From Paenibacillus lupini (GTDB lineage: Bacteria; Bacillota; Bacilli; Paenibacillales; Paenibacillaceae), in assembly GCF_011761355.1 (NCBI RefSeq), contig NZ_JAASRW010000004.1:485866-549865 (forward strand): a stretch of 64,000 bases of DNA, in the 5' to 3' direction. Below the pieces are notes generated by a model. That model was not told the origin of the DNA, did not search any database, and saw only the letters and a list, made by a program, of their open reading frames with translations. Shown one piece after another: positions 29,677 to 36,485 of this stretch. The first letter of the stretch is position 1. Every line of letters starts with the position of its first letter. A program made the position numbers and the translations under genes.

Positions 29677-29874
29677 AATGAATTGTCACCCAAACAGCTG
29701 GAAGGCTGTTCGTGATGATTCATACCTCGTAAGCATAAGCCTAATGAATTGATACCCAAACAGCTGGAAGGCTGTTCGTGATGATTCATACCTCGTAAGC
29801 ATAAGCCTAATGAATTGTCACCCAAACAGCCGGATGGCTGTTCGTGATGATTCATACTTCGTAAGAATAAGCCT
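29677..29874 (-). repeat. Three tandem 66-bp repeats, each with a hairpin, between marR and the arylsulfotransferase gene
   Basis: Three units (29677-29742, 29743-29808, 29809-29874), nearly identical, plus a few bases of a fourth. Each holds a short palindrome: AACAGCT...GGCTGTT in copies 1-2 and AACAGCC...GGCTGTT in copy 3, where a T-G pair becomes C-G, so pairing is preserved. The unit length is divisible by three, so the arylsulfotransferase frame runs through all copies. Possible roles are RNA stability/processing, protein binding, or a repeated leader peptide. Confidence 0.9.
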
Positions 29875-29890
29875 AATGAAATTAAGTAGA

Positions 29891-30421
29891 TTAATAATTC
29901 AAAAAATTCTTGTTTGGCGCTGCCGGCTTCCGTACTGCTGGCTTTTCCTGCTGCTCGTATTCTTTAATTAGTGCCATGTAATCCTCGGAGAAGCTTTCCA
30001 GATTGGCGTAAATCTTCTCGAAAATCTCTTTCTGACATGCTAGTTCATCCTCGGTAAAGCCGCCAAATAGCAGCTTCACACCTCGCTGACCGAGATTAGG
30101 ATATCGTTCTAACACCTGTCGTCCTTCTTCTGTAATGTCCAGCCATACATTTCTTCGATCACCTTGCATACGACGCCGCTCAGCGAAGCCTTTCGCTTCA
30201 AGCTTGTCGCATAACGCGGTAATTGCACCGGAGGTTAGATCCAGCTGCTCCGCAAGGTCTCCAAGCTTTTGCAAGCCGCTTTGCTGTATGGTCCGAAGAA
30301 TAAGAAAGCCGGGCAGTGCGATGTCCTCAATTGAGATTTTGTCCCGTTCCTTCACGAATCTTCGAACCATCCGCCTGAACAGCCAATCATTTTCTTCCAT
30401 TTGAGATATGAGATCTGTCAT
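29891..30421 (-). CDS. MarR-family transcriptional regulator
   Basis: A 176-aa winged-helix regulator. The core HTH and wing are LGDLAEQLDLTSGAITALCDKLEAKG and RRMQGDRRNVWLDITEEGRQ. The C-terminus has an extra charged tail (KPAVRKPAAPNK). First gene of the arylsulfotransferase/importer operon, so it probably represses it and responds to a phenolic ligand, as many MarR proteins do. A sigma-A type promoter with overlapping palindromes lies upstream. The ribosome site AGGAGGG is 14 nt from the ATG, longer than usual; ATG 30400 is an alternative start. Confidence 0.88.
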   Translation of the reverse strand: MTDLISQMEENDWLFRRMVRRFVKERDKISIEDIALPGFLILRTIQQSGLQKLGDLAEQLDLTSGAITALCDKLEAKGFAERRRMQGDRRNVWLDITEEGRQVLERYPNLGQRGVKLLFGGFTEDELACQKEIFEKIYANLESFSEDYMALIKEYEQQEKPAVRKPAAPNKNFLNY

Positions 30422-30451
30422 GATAACTAGTTGATTCCCTCCTCTAAGAAA

Positions 30452-30508
30452 ACAAAAAAGGCCGCAACAGACGTCCTGTGTTCAGGTACGTGAGTTGGGC
30501 CTTTGGTT
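30452..30508 (-). terminator. Terminator-like hairpin in marR leader
   Basis: On the minus strand AAGGCC-CAAC...GTTG-C-GGCCTT encloses ACGTACCTG...CAGGACGT and is followed by six T residues. It lies between the marR promoter and its start codon, so it could be an attenuator, or the terminator of the upstream AraC gene that reads through this region. No known riboswitch or T-box consensus is recognised. Confidence 0.7.
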
Positions 30509-30532
30509 ATCCAATCGGCTTTATGAAATTAG

Positions 30533-30601
30533 TTCAACGTTAAAAGAATGAACGTTGAAGGATTATGGATTGATATTAACTCCATAATTCCGATACGTCA
30601 A
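30533..30601 (-). promoter_or_regulatory. marR promoter with two overlapping palindromic operators
   Basis: On the minus strand TTGACG (30601-30596), a 17-nt spacer and TAATAT (30578-30573) form a good sigma-A promoter. One palindrome, TTATGGA-N11-TCCATAA (30563-30587), covers the -10 box. A second, TTCAACGTT-N9-AACGTTGAA (30533-30559), lies just downstream of the predicted start. Both are well placed for repression, most simply by the MarR product. Confidence 0.7.
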
Positions 30602-30617
30602 GTGGTATTTAAAAATA

Positions 30618-31463
30618 TTAGGTTTTATGCATTTCCCGGAACTGCAGAGGGGTCATTCCCTCGAGGCTCTTAAAACATTTGCTGAAGTAGCTGGTCTGAG
30701 AAAAACCGGTTTCCAGTGCAATGAGCTTAATGGACAAGCTGGTAGAAGCAAGCAGGCGCTTCGCCTGTAGGATTCGGGATTCCATCAAAAAATCGGAAAA
30801 AGATTTGCCAAACGTTTTATTAAACCTGCGGCTGAAATAATGCGGGCTGAACCCGGCAATGGCTGCGGCCTGTTCCAGTGTGAAGGGGTCGCTGCAATGG
30901 GCGCGTATATAGTTGGCCGCTGCACGTATTTTGTCGGCAGCTTGATTCACAGACACATTAAGCTGGGCAGCGGTGGCTTGAATTCTGGTGAGCAGCTCGT
31001 ACAGCGTGGCGGCAGCCGCATATTCATCATCTACTTCATAGCCTCTGCCTAGCTGAAGCAGTCTATCTATCAACGACCCTACAGGAGCGGGATCAGATAA
31101 TTGAAACAGCCATGGCTCATCCAGCCCTTTCCCGTCCAATAATTCCTCCAGGCGAACGCCGAAAAAATGGACCCAACGAATATTCCATGGATCCCGGGAA
31201 TCAGCATGATACGTTTGCCGGAGACCGGGACCATACAGGAAGCCTTGTCCCTCAGTCAATTCATACGTCATGCTGTCCGAATGCAGATAACCCTTGCCTC
31301 CAAGAACAATATGCAGATTATAGTAGCGGTCCAGATTATTTTCAGTAGTGGCATATTCGCGATTGACATCATGCTCGGGAAAATCACTGTAGCCTCCGAT
31401 AAAATCCGGGAAGCAGCTATGCCTTTGGAAGATGGGCTTAGGTAGAAAAATATGTTCCTTCAT
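30618..31463 (-). CDS. AraC-family transcriptional regulator
   Basis: A 281-aa one-component regulator with an N-terminal cupin (~40-140, YYNLHIVLGGKGYLHSD, a GPGLRQTYHAD turn) and a C-terminal double HTH (FTLEQAAAIAGFSPHYFSRRFNKTFG, LETGFSQTSYFSKCFK). The frame opens at 31475, but GAGGTG favours ATG 31463 (MKEHIFLPKP). It is divergent from the GH42 gene over ~180 bp and very likely activates it in response to a galactoside. Confidence 0.87.
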   Translation of the reverse strand: MKEHIFLPKPIFQRHSCFPDFIGGYSDFPEHDVNREYATTENNLDRYYNLHIVLGGKGYLHSDSMTYELTEGQGFLYGPGLRQTYHADSRDPWNIRWVHFFGVRLEELLDGKGLDEPWLFQLSDPAPVGSLIDRLLQLGRGYEVDDEYAAAATLYELLTRIQATAAQLNVSVNQAADKIRAAANYIRAHCSDPFTLEQAAAIAGFSPHYFSRRFNKTFGKSFSDFLMESRILQAKRLLASTSLSIKLIALETGFSQTSYFSKCFKSLEGMTPLQFREMHKT

Positions 31464-31537
31464 CAAGCACCTCATAACGCAATATTTTCATAAATATTTC
31501 TATGGAATGGCTATTAACAAACTCGTTGTTTGATCAT

Positions 31538-31577
31538 TATGACAATATATTAATACACATCGCATGTTTTTGTCATA
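31538..31577. promoter_or_regulatory. Inverted repeat in AraC/GH42 divergent promoter
   Basis: TATGACAA (31538-31545) and TTGTCATA (31570-31577) form a perfect 8-bp inverted repeat with ~32-bp centre spacing, about three helical turns, between two divergent genes. It is a candidate operator for the adjacent AraC regulator. Confidence 0.35.
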
Positions 31578-31643
31578 TCCTAACTGATCGGGCTTCAACT
31601 AAAATAGAGGGTAGTACAAGAGATGCTGGGAGGGTGACTTGAA

Positions 31644-33686
31644 ATGGCAAAATCGATCCAAATGGACGAGTTAACGTTAGGCGTATGTTATTATCCGGAG
31701 CACTGGCCGGAGGAATTGTGGGAAGATGACTTCCACCGGATGCAGGAGATGAATATTTCGGTCATTCGGATGGCGGAATTTGCATGGGCGATGCTGGAGC
31801 CGGAGGAAGGCGTATTTGACTTTAGTTTTTTCACTCGTGTGATGGACCTGGCACATCAATATGGGCTGAAGGTTATCTTAGGTACTCCAACGGCAACGCC
31901 GCCGGCATGGCTGACGCATAAGTATCCGGAAGTATTAAACGCCCATCAGAATGGTGAGCTCATCAAGCACGGCATGAGACGTCATTATAATTATTCCAGT
32001 CCGAAATACCGTGAGCTTTGTGAGATTATCGTGCGTAACATGGTCAGCGCTTACAAGGATCACCCTGCAGTTATTGGCTGGCAGATCGATAACGAGTTCA
32101 ACTGCGAGAAGAATGTGTTTTATGCCGAGGCTGATCATGCCGCATTTCGGGTGTGGCTCAGACAGAAGTATGAGACTTTGGACAATTTAAATAAAGCTTG
32201 GGGAACCGTCTTCTGGAGTCAGACATATACGGCTTGGGAGCAGCTGCACCTGTCGCAGACCGAGTCGCCCAATCCACATCTGGCGTTAGATGAGAAGCGT
32301 TTTATCTCGGATAATGTCATCTCGTTTGCTAAGCTTCAAGCGGACATTATCCGTGAGCTAGCACCGCAGCATTGGGTGACAACAAACGGTTTATTCGGAC
32401 ATCTGGACAGTCATGAGCTGACCGATGAGTTGCTCGATTTCTTCTCTTACGATTCGTACCCGCAGTTTTCGACGATTTTCCCGGGAAATGATGAGAACTC
32501 ACTCAAAGATCGTGGCTGGAGCATGAGTTTGTCTAAAGTTCGTTCGATCTCGCCAAACTTCTGCGTGATGGAGCAGCAATCTGGTCCAGGCGGCTGGGTA
32601 GACCGGATAGAGATGGGATCTCCAAGACCAGGGCAAATTCGGTTATGGTCTTATCAATCGGTTCTGCATGGCACGGATCTACTGGTCTACTTCCGTTGGC
32701 GTACAGCAACGATGGGGACAGAAATTTATTGGCATGGGATCAATGATTACCACAATCGGCCGAACAGACGGGTTAGAGAAGTTGCACAGGTTGGCGGGGA
32801 ATTCGCGAAGATTGGTGCCTTAATTGCAGGGACGAAATATCAAGCGGAAGTGGCCATCATGCAGGATTATGATAATCTCTGGGATGGAGAGATGGACAAA
32901 TGGCATGGCCCGCTGCAATGGCAAAGTAAGGGCTCCTGGTACAAGCAGCTGCAATACCGTCATATCCCAGCCGATCTCCTTACCTTACGGTCGAACACAA
33001 CTTTAGAGGACTTATCGAAATATAAAGTGATCGTTTACCCGCATGCGGCGATTATGACGGATGAGACAGCTGAACTCCTTACGAGATATGTGGAGCAAGG
33101 CGGCAAGTTGTTCTTTGGCGCACGTACAGGCTATAAGAATCCGACGGGACAATGCTACATGCGGCCGTTCCCAGGTCCAGTTGCAGAGCTATGCGGCATA
33201 ACGGTGGAGGACTTCACTTTAATCAAAGGGACGATTCAACCGGCAGAGTTGAATTGGGAAGGGCGTGTTCCTTCAGGAACAAAAGCCGTTGCTTTTAATG
33301 AGGTACTGAACGTTCAAAATTCGGAAGCGGAGGTAGTAGCTCATTATGCGTCGGAATATTACAAAGGTGAGCCAGCTTTAACCCGGCGTACAGTTGGTAA
33401 AGGTGAGGTATGGTATTACGGCGCAGCTTACAGTGAGCCGGTTGTAGATGCTATCTTGGATGAGCTGAGCATCGCTACTCCAATCGCAGACTGGTTAGAA
33501 GTTCCTGCCGCAGTAGAGCTTGGCATTCGTTCTTCAGAAGATGCATCGTATGCTTTCCTGCTGAACTACTCGGATCAGCCAGCTGCTCTTCAAGTGAAGC
33601 GGGCAACAAAAGAACTTCTAACAGGAGCAACAATTGAGAATGAGGTTGAGATGCCGGCGTACGGTGTTATAATTCTGGAGCTTTAA
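31644..33686 (+). CDS. GH42 beta-galactosidase
   Basis: A 680-aa cytoplasmic enzyme. The TIM barrel (1-~390) begins LGVCYYPEHWPEELWEDDF and contains the acid/base Glu151 (IDNEFN) and nucleophile Glu310 (CVMEQQSGPGGW). The trimerisation domain (~400-610; YPHAAIMTDETAELLTRYV) and a short C-terminal beta domain follow. It should release galactose from beta-galactosides or galacto/arabinogalacto-oligosaccharides. GGGAGG at 31629-31634 precedes the ATG. It is a single-gene unit with a strong terminator, divergent from its likely AraC regulator. Confidence 0.93.
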   Translation: MAKSIQMDELTLGVCYYPEHWPEELWEDDFHRMQEMNISVIRMAEFAWAMLEPEEGVFDFSFFTRVMDLAHQYGLKVILGTPTATPPAWLTHKYPEVLNAHQNGELIKHGMRRHYNYSSPKYRELCEIIVRNMVSAYKDHPAVIGWQIDNEFNCEKNVFYAEADHAAFRVWLRQKYETLDNLNKAWGTVFWSQTYTAWEQLHLSQTESPNPHLALDEKRFISDNVISFAKLQADIIRELAPQHWVTTNGLFGHLDSHELTDELLDFFSYDSYPQFSTIFPGNDENSLKDRGWSMSLSKVRSISPNFCVMEQQSGPGGWVDRIEMGSPRPGQIRLWSYQSVLHGTDLLVYFRWRTATMGTEIYWHGINDYHNRPNRRVREVAQVGGEFAKIGALIAGTKYQAEVAIMQDYDNLWDGEMDKWHGPLQWQSKGSWYKQLQYRHIPADLLTLRSNTTLEDLSKYKVIVYPHAAIMTDETAELLTRYVEQGGKLFFGARTGYKNPTGQCYMRPFPGPVAELCGITVEDFTLIKGTIQPAELNWEGRVPSGTKAVAFNEVLNVQNSEAEVVAHYASEYYKGEPALTRRTVGKGEVWYYGAAYSEPVVDAILDELSIATPIADWLEVPAAVELGIRSSEDASYAFLLNYSDQPAALQVKRATKELLTGATIENEVEMPAYGVIILEL

Positions 33687-33692
33687 TAATAA

Positions 33693-33732
33693 AGAGCAAG
33701 CCCCCGCGGGATAATCCCACGGGGGCTGCTCT
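33693..33732 (+). terminator. Terminator after GH42 gene
   Basis: AGAGCA-GCCCCCG-GGGA pairs with TCCC-CGGGGGC-TGCTCT. It is very GC-rich, with a weak T-rich tail. Confidence 0.85.
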
Positions 33733-33740
33733 ATTTAAGA

Positions 33741-33774
33741 AACAAAAGAGCCTGTGGCACGGGGGCCACAGGCT
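33741..33774 (-). terminator. Terminator at left edge of phage-like island (minus strand)
   Basis: A perfect 10-bp stem AGCCTGTGGC/GCCACAGGCT. On the minus strand it is followed by CTTTTGTTTC, so it would stop leftward transcripts from the island. Confidence 0.65.
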
Positions 33775-33987
33775 ATAAAAGAGAAATATATAAATAAAGG
33801 GGGGTCTTGTCCTTTATTATAGGAGCCAATCATGAAATGAACCTGAGTGGAATATTACAGGAGCGTTACAAAAATTCATTCTGAATATACGAATGGTAGA
33901 AGTTGGTGTGAGAAAACAAAGTTCTTTAATTGAAAATAAAGTTGTTTCCCCTGATTGCACATTTATTAACAGGCAGAATAGTTCCAA

Positions 33988-34160
33988 TTATACATAAATT
34001 GGGTTTATGGTTTCTTTATAATTATAAGAGCTATTAAGTACGATTTTCGGAGGTTTGGACATTACTACGTCCACCTTCCACGATGATCCTTGCGCAATGT
34101 ATAGTTTTCCTCCAAATGTTTTTGTAGCATCTGAACTATCGTTTTCATCCTTTTTATGTC
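33988..34160 (-). other. Possible small reading frame, no clear start
   Basis: A minus-strand frame ends in SYNYKETINPIYV and reads plausibly as protein (TKTFGGKLYIAQGSSWKVDVV). It begins only after the HicB terminator and has no ATG in a good position; AAAGGAGA precedes an out-of-frame ATG instead. It is not recognised and may be a remnant. Confidence 0.2.
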
Positions 34161-34177
34161 TCCTTTCTTTGATATGC

Positions 34178-34201
34178 AAAAGGCCCCATTGAAGGGGCCG
34201 T
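34178..34201 (-). terminator. Terminator after HicB-like gene (minus strand)
   Basis: GGCCCC-TTCAAT-GGGGCC followed by TTTT when read leftward, ~10 nt after the HicB-like stop. Confidence 0.8.
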
Positions 34202-34210
34202 ACTTTAATT

Positions 34211-34462
34211 CTATACGTATCGTTCAAAATCAATCTGTACCCATACCAGCATTTCACCGTCTGCAGGTTTCGGGTCAGTTGCAGGTGTAGGGATCTCTTT
34301 GCCTAGATCCTTATAGGCTAGTCCGCAATGTGTAATCGCGTCTACGGCCATTTCAGCAGCTTCATTAATTGTAGCCCCATGTGTATTGATCTCCATGCCT
34401 GGCACATAGACCAGATAACCGTCGTTTTCTTCATACGTTAAAATAATCGGATACAATATCAT
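34211..34462 (-). CDS. HicB-like antitoxin-fold protein without HicA partner
   Basis: An 83-aa protein with the partial RNase-H fold of HicB (YPIILTYEENDGYLVYVPGMEINTHGATINEAAEMAVDAI) but without the usual C-terminal DNA-binding extension. Solo HicB-like proteins are common in Firmicute prophages. No HicA-type double-stranded-RNA-binding toxin is seen on either side. The start ATG overlaps the stop of the upstream broken ribbon-helix-helix frame (TAATG). It probably persists as a phage remnant. Confidence 0.65.
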   Translation of the reverse strand: MILYPIILTYEENDGYLVYVPGMEINTHGATINEAAEMAVDAITHCGLAYKDLGKEIPTPATDPKPADGEMLVWVQIDFERYV

Positions 34463-34636
34463 TATTCGCTCAACGCCTTTGCTATCTTATTTTTTAGCCA
34501 TGCCTGATATGACATATTCTTTGATTTAAGCCAGCTTAAGTTCGACTGCCGTTTCCTTGTCTATATCGGCCACTAGCCGTGTGTTGTTCGCCTTGCGCCA
34601 CGCTGCATCTTTTTCCTTATCCCTTTTAGCACTGAT
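34462..34636 (-). pseudogene. Broken ribbon-helix-helix (Arc-like) phage protein
   Basis: Read leftward, the frame gives SAKRDKEKDAAWRKANNTR, then LVADIDKETAVELKL, hits a stop, and continues one base over as KSKNMSYQAWLKNKIAKALSE. Together this is a ~58-aa Arc/MetJ-type DNA-binding protein interrupted by a +1 frameshift. The expected start, correctly spaced after AAGGAAG, reads ATC instead of ATG. Two lesions in so short a gene indicate decay. Confidence 0.6.
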
Positions 34637-34743
34637 TACCGCTTATTCTTCCTTTTTAGGCGCTCGGTTCTGATCATGATAATTATAGTGGCGGCTAATA
34701 CAATTAGCGTTGCGGTGGTTAGAATCATCTTTACAGCATCCAT
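34636..34743 (-). CDS. 35-aa single-pass membrane peptide (phage-type)
   Basis: A small gene with ribosome site GGAGAG 10 nt before the ATG. It encodes a hydrophobic helix (MILTTATLIVLAATIIIMI) followed by a basic tail (RTERLKRKNKR). Such peptides are common in prophage early regions; the function is unknown. It directly precedes the broken ribbon-helix-helix frame on the minus strand. Confidence 0.5.
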   Translation of the reverse strand: MDAVKMILTTATLIVLAATIIIMIRTERLKRKNKR

Positions 34744-35640
34744 TTGCAAATCACTCTCCGGTTTGTTATAAAGAATCGTAAGGCGGAGGGATTAACCCTC
34801 CTTTTGTAAATCACTTTCTACGGCTGGACTTCGAGCGCTGCGAAACGCTTGGGTCCTTTTTCTTTGCTTGTTCGTCCAGTAATGCTTTCTTATAATTCAG
34901 CGTTGTAACTCTCAGCTGAATTAAAGAAGTAACATGTTTAACGTAATGATTATAGAGATGCCGCTATAAGGGCCTTTGCGGAACAATACCTCTGCGTAGT
35001 TACACCCGCGTACGGTGTCGAAGGTGACGTCGAACGAACCCGGCTCGGGAATCACCTTCTCCTGCAGGGTCAGTATACGAGAATATCTGAATTTGGGAAT
35101 AAGTACCGTCTCCATTGCCCAGCAGAACCGGTACGCCAAACCCTGGCCGCTAAACAGGGCTAACGCTAATCTGGCCGGCGGCTATTACGTTGGAAATAGC
35201 GTGTCGAATGCGAGTGAGCAGTCGTATATGTCAAGGTCGGCCATATGAGAATTTGGCGGTGGCGAATCTGCAGGCGCTGACATGGCCGAGCACAACTAAG
35301 CCGGTGCCTATTTCCATTTTCCAGCCGAATCGGGCAGTACGGCCCAAATCCGCATTTATTAGCCTCATTAATAGTAAGGGGATATAAGTGGCGTAACCCC
35401 GAAAATAAAGAAAACCCCTCAGCATCGGAAAGAGCTGAGAGGCTTGCTGTTGCCGTCCTGCGTTCGCTGATTAGACGGCTGGAGGTGAACACCCCTATGA
35501 GCTTCGAATCCATTTTATCACCTGCTGCCTGAAGTGGACAACGCTTATTATTGTGCTATTGCGGAACTTGTTGCTTGTTCTATGATGGGCGCAAGCAGAA
35601 TTCTATGAAATAGTTAAAACAATGAGCAAAGAAGTTTCAT
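34744..35640. other. Decayed phage-like DNA: protein fragments without intact genes
   Basis: No intact gene is supported. Minus strand: a fragment ending LNYKKALLDEQAKKKDPSVS (stop at 34811) follows, out of frame, a 72-codon stretch (34921-35139) containing TFDTVRGCNYAEVLFRKGPY. Plus strand: a fragment ending RRLEVNTPMSFESILSPAA (stop 35532). A GGAGGG-ATTAA-CCCTCC-TTTT hairpin lies at 34786-34806 and a minus-strand terminator at ~35416-35441. The pieces read like parts of tail or small phage proteins broken by frameshifts; identities are unknown. Confidence 0.4.
35416..35441 (-). terminator. Minus-strand terminator in phage-like island
   Basis: CCTCTCAGC and GCTGAGGGG pair across a 10-nt loop; leftward the stem is followed by TTTTCTTTATTTT. 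Confidence 0.55.
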
Positions 35641-35666
35641 TACTTAGGTAGTAAAGATGTGTAAAC

Positions 35667-35775
35667 GTGAAATTACAGATATCACCGACAGGAACAGTGA
35701 CAACCCAGTATGGAGTTATTGATTCCACTCATGTAAGGCCTCATAGAGGCTTAGATATAAACAAAAGTACCCATC
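35667..35775 (+). pseudogene. Fragment resembling an M23 peptidase N-terminus
   Basis: The plus-strand frame reads KLQISPTGTVTTQYGVIDS and then HVRPHRGLDINKS. The HxGxD-type motif preceded by a G-rich strand resembles the start of a LytM/M23 metallopeptidase domain. It runs straight into a terminator with no catalytic HxH, so it is a truncated remnant, probably from a phage endolysin or tail lysin. Confidence 0.35.
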
Positions 35776-35808
35776 TTTGCTCTATTGCAAGGTTTGGGCA
35801 CTTTTTTT
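35765..35808 (+). terminator. Terminator in phage-like island
   Basis: An imperfect stem AGTACCCA...TTTGC/GCAA...TGGGCACT followed by seven T residues. A closely related hairpin occurs at 45890-45930. Confidence 0.7.
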
Positions 35809-35831
35809 GTTTGCTCTGGTTGCCATTTAGC

Positions 35832-36016
35832 ATTAAACAACTTTAATTTCAAATCTGGCATATTATTGGCCCTGATTAAACACCTTTATTTTCACAATTC
35901 CGGCTGCGTTGTTGGTTTAATCTCATTCCATTAAACTACTTTAAATTTTTTATGGCCATATTGAATCCCTGAAAACCCTTGATTCTACTGGATCCCCGAT
36001 AAACAACTTTATTTTC
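35832..36016. repeat. Four imperfect copies of an ATTAAACAACTTTATTTTC motif
   Basis: Copies lie at 35832-35850, 35875-35893, 35930-35949 and 35999-36016, 43-69 bp apart. An inverted exact 16-nt match (GAAAATAAAGTTGTTT) lies at 33932-33947 on the other side of the island, with a weaker neighbour beside it. Candidate roles: repressor operators or recombination arm/core sites of the decayed element. Confidence 0.55.
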
Positions 36017-36027
36017 TCTCACCAGAA

Positions 36028-36208
36028 GTGATTTACCGCGACGGAGTTCTTATCGCAACCGTTCATGATTCGAGACGACCTACTCGACTACAGCTGGTTT
36101 AATAATGGCCAAACCTACAAATACAAAGTTACAGCTAACGAAAACAGCCGCAATGAGTCCTGACTGTCTGCCGCTCAAGCAGGAAGTCAGGTTGATGATG
36201 TTGATTAA
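36028..36208 (+). pseudogene. Fibronectin type III domain remnant
   Basis: One frame reads SPEVIYRDGVLIATV. After a frameshift near 36085 it continues YSWFNNGQTYKYKVTANENS, meets an in-frame TGA at 36161, and resumes LSAAQAGSQVDDVD to the stop at 36208. YRDGVLIATV...NGQTYKYKVTA is a typical FN3 pattern, as in phage host-specificity proteins or secreted glycosidases. It is inactivated by at least two lesions. Confidence 0.6.
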
Positions 36209-36250
36209 CTAAAATCTTGAAGGAGCTGTCGTGGATAGCTCCTTTAGTTA
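36206..36250 (+). terminator. Terminator after FN3 remnant
   Basis: AAGGAGCT/AGCTCCTT stem extended by TAACTAAA/TTTAGTTA. Confidence 0.7.
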
Positions 36251-36333
36251 TCTCATTTGTTACAATAATATTGTATTAAAAACTAAAAACGCGAAAATTT
36301 CATTGAATAATTCAATATATTTGAAACAAACTG

Positions 36334-36363
36334 TTGACTTTGCCTGGAAAATGCCGATATACT
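36334..36363 (+). promoter_or_regulatory. Sigma-A promoter for GH43 gene
   Basis: TTGACT (36334-36339), an 18-nt spacer and TATACT (36358-36363). A palindrome TTGAATAATTCAA lies just upstream at 36304-36316. Confidence 0.65.
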
Positions 36364-36446
36364 CTCGATATATTAGATTAATTGGATAAGATGAGGTGAT
36401 GAGACAACGGTGGTGTAAGGTGAAAATCAACACGAGCAGTCATTGA

Positions 36447-36460
36447 TGAAAGCGCTTTAA
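36447..36460 (+). promoter_or_regulatory. cre site upstream of GH43 gene
   Basis: TGAAAGCGCTTTAA matches the CcpA cre consensus at 13 of 14 positions, downstream of the predicted transcription start and 25 nt before the start codon, where bound CcpA would act as a roadblock. Confidence 0.75.
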
Positions 36461-36485
36461 TTAATTCGATGAGGTGATAAGTTTG

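Noticed and set aside
28485..29681. 398-codon plus-strand frame opposite the arylsulfotransferase
   Set aside because: It is a shadow of the propeller gene, with no plausible family and no ribosome site.
29677..29874. Tandem repeat considered as a short CRISPR array
   Set aside because: The units are contiguous with no variable spacers, and there are no cas genes.
30422..30570. marR leader considered as a T-box or SAM riboswitch
   Set aside because: No T-box sequence AGGGTGGNACCGCG, no specifier stem and no SAM-I core could be found; only a promoter, palindromes and a terminator-like stem are visible.
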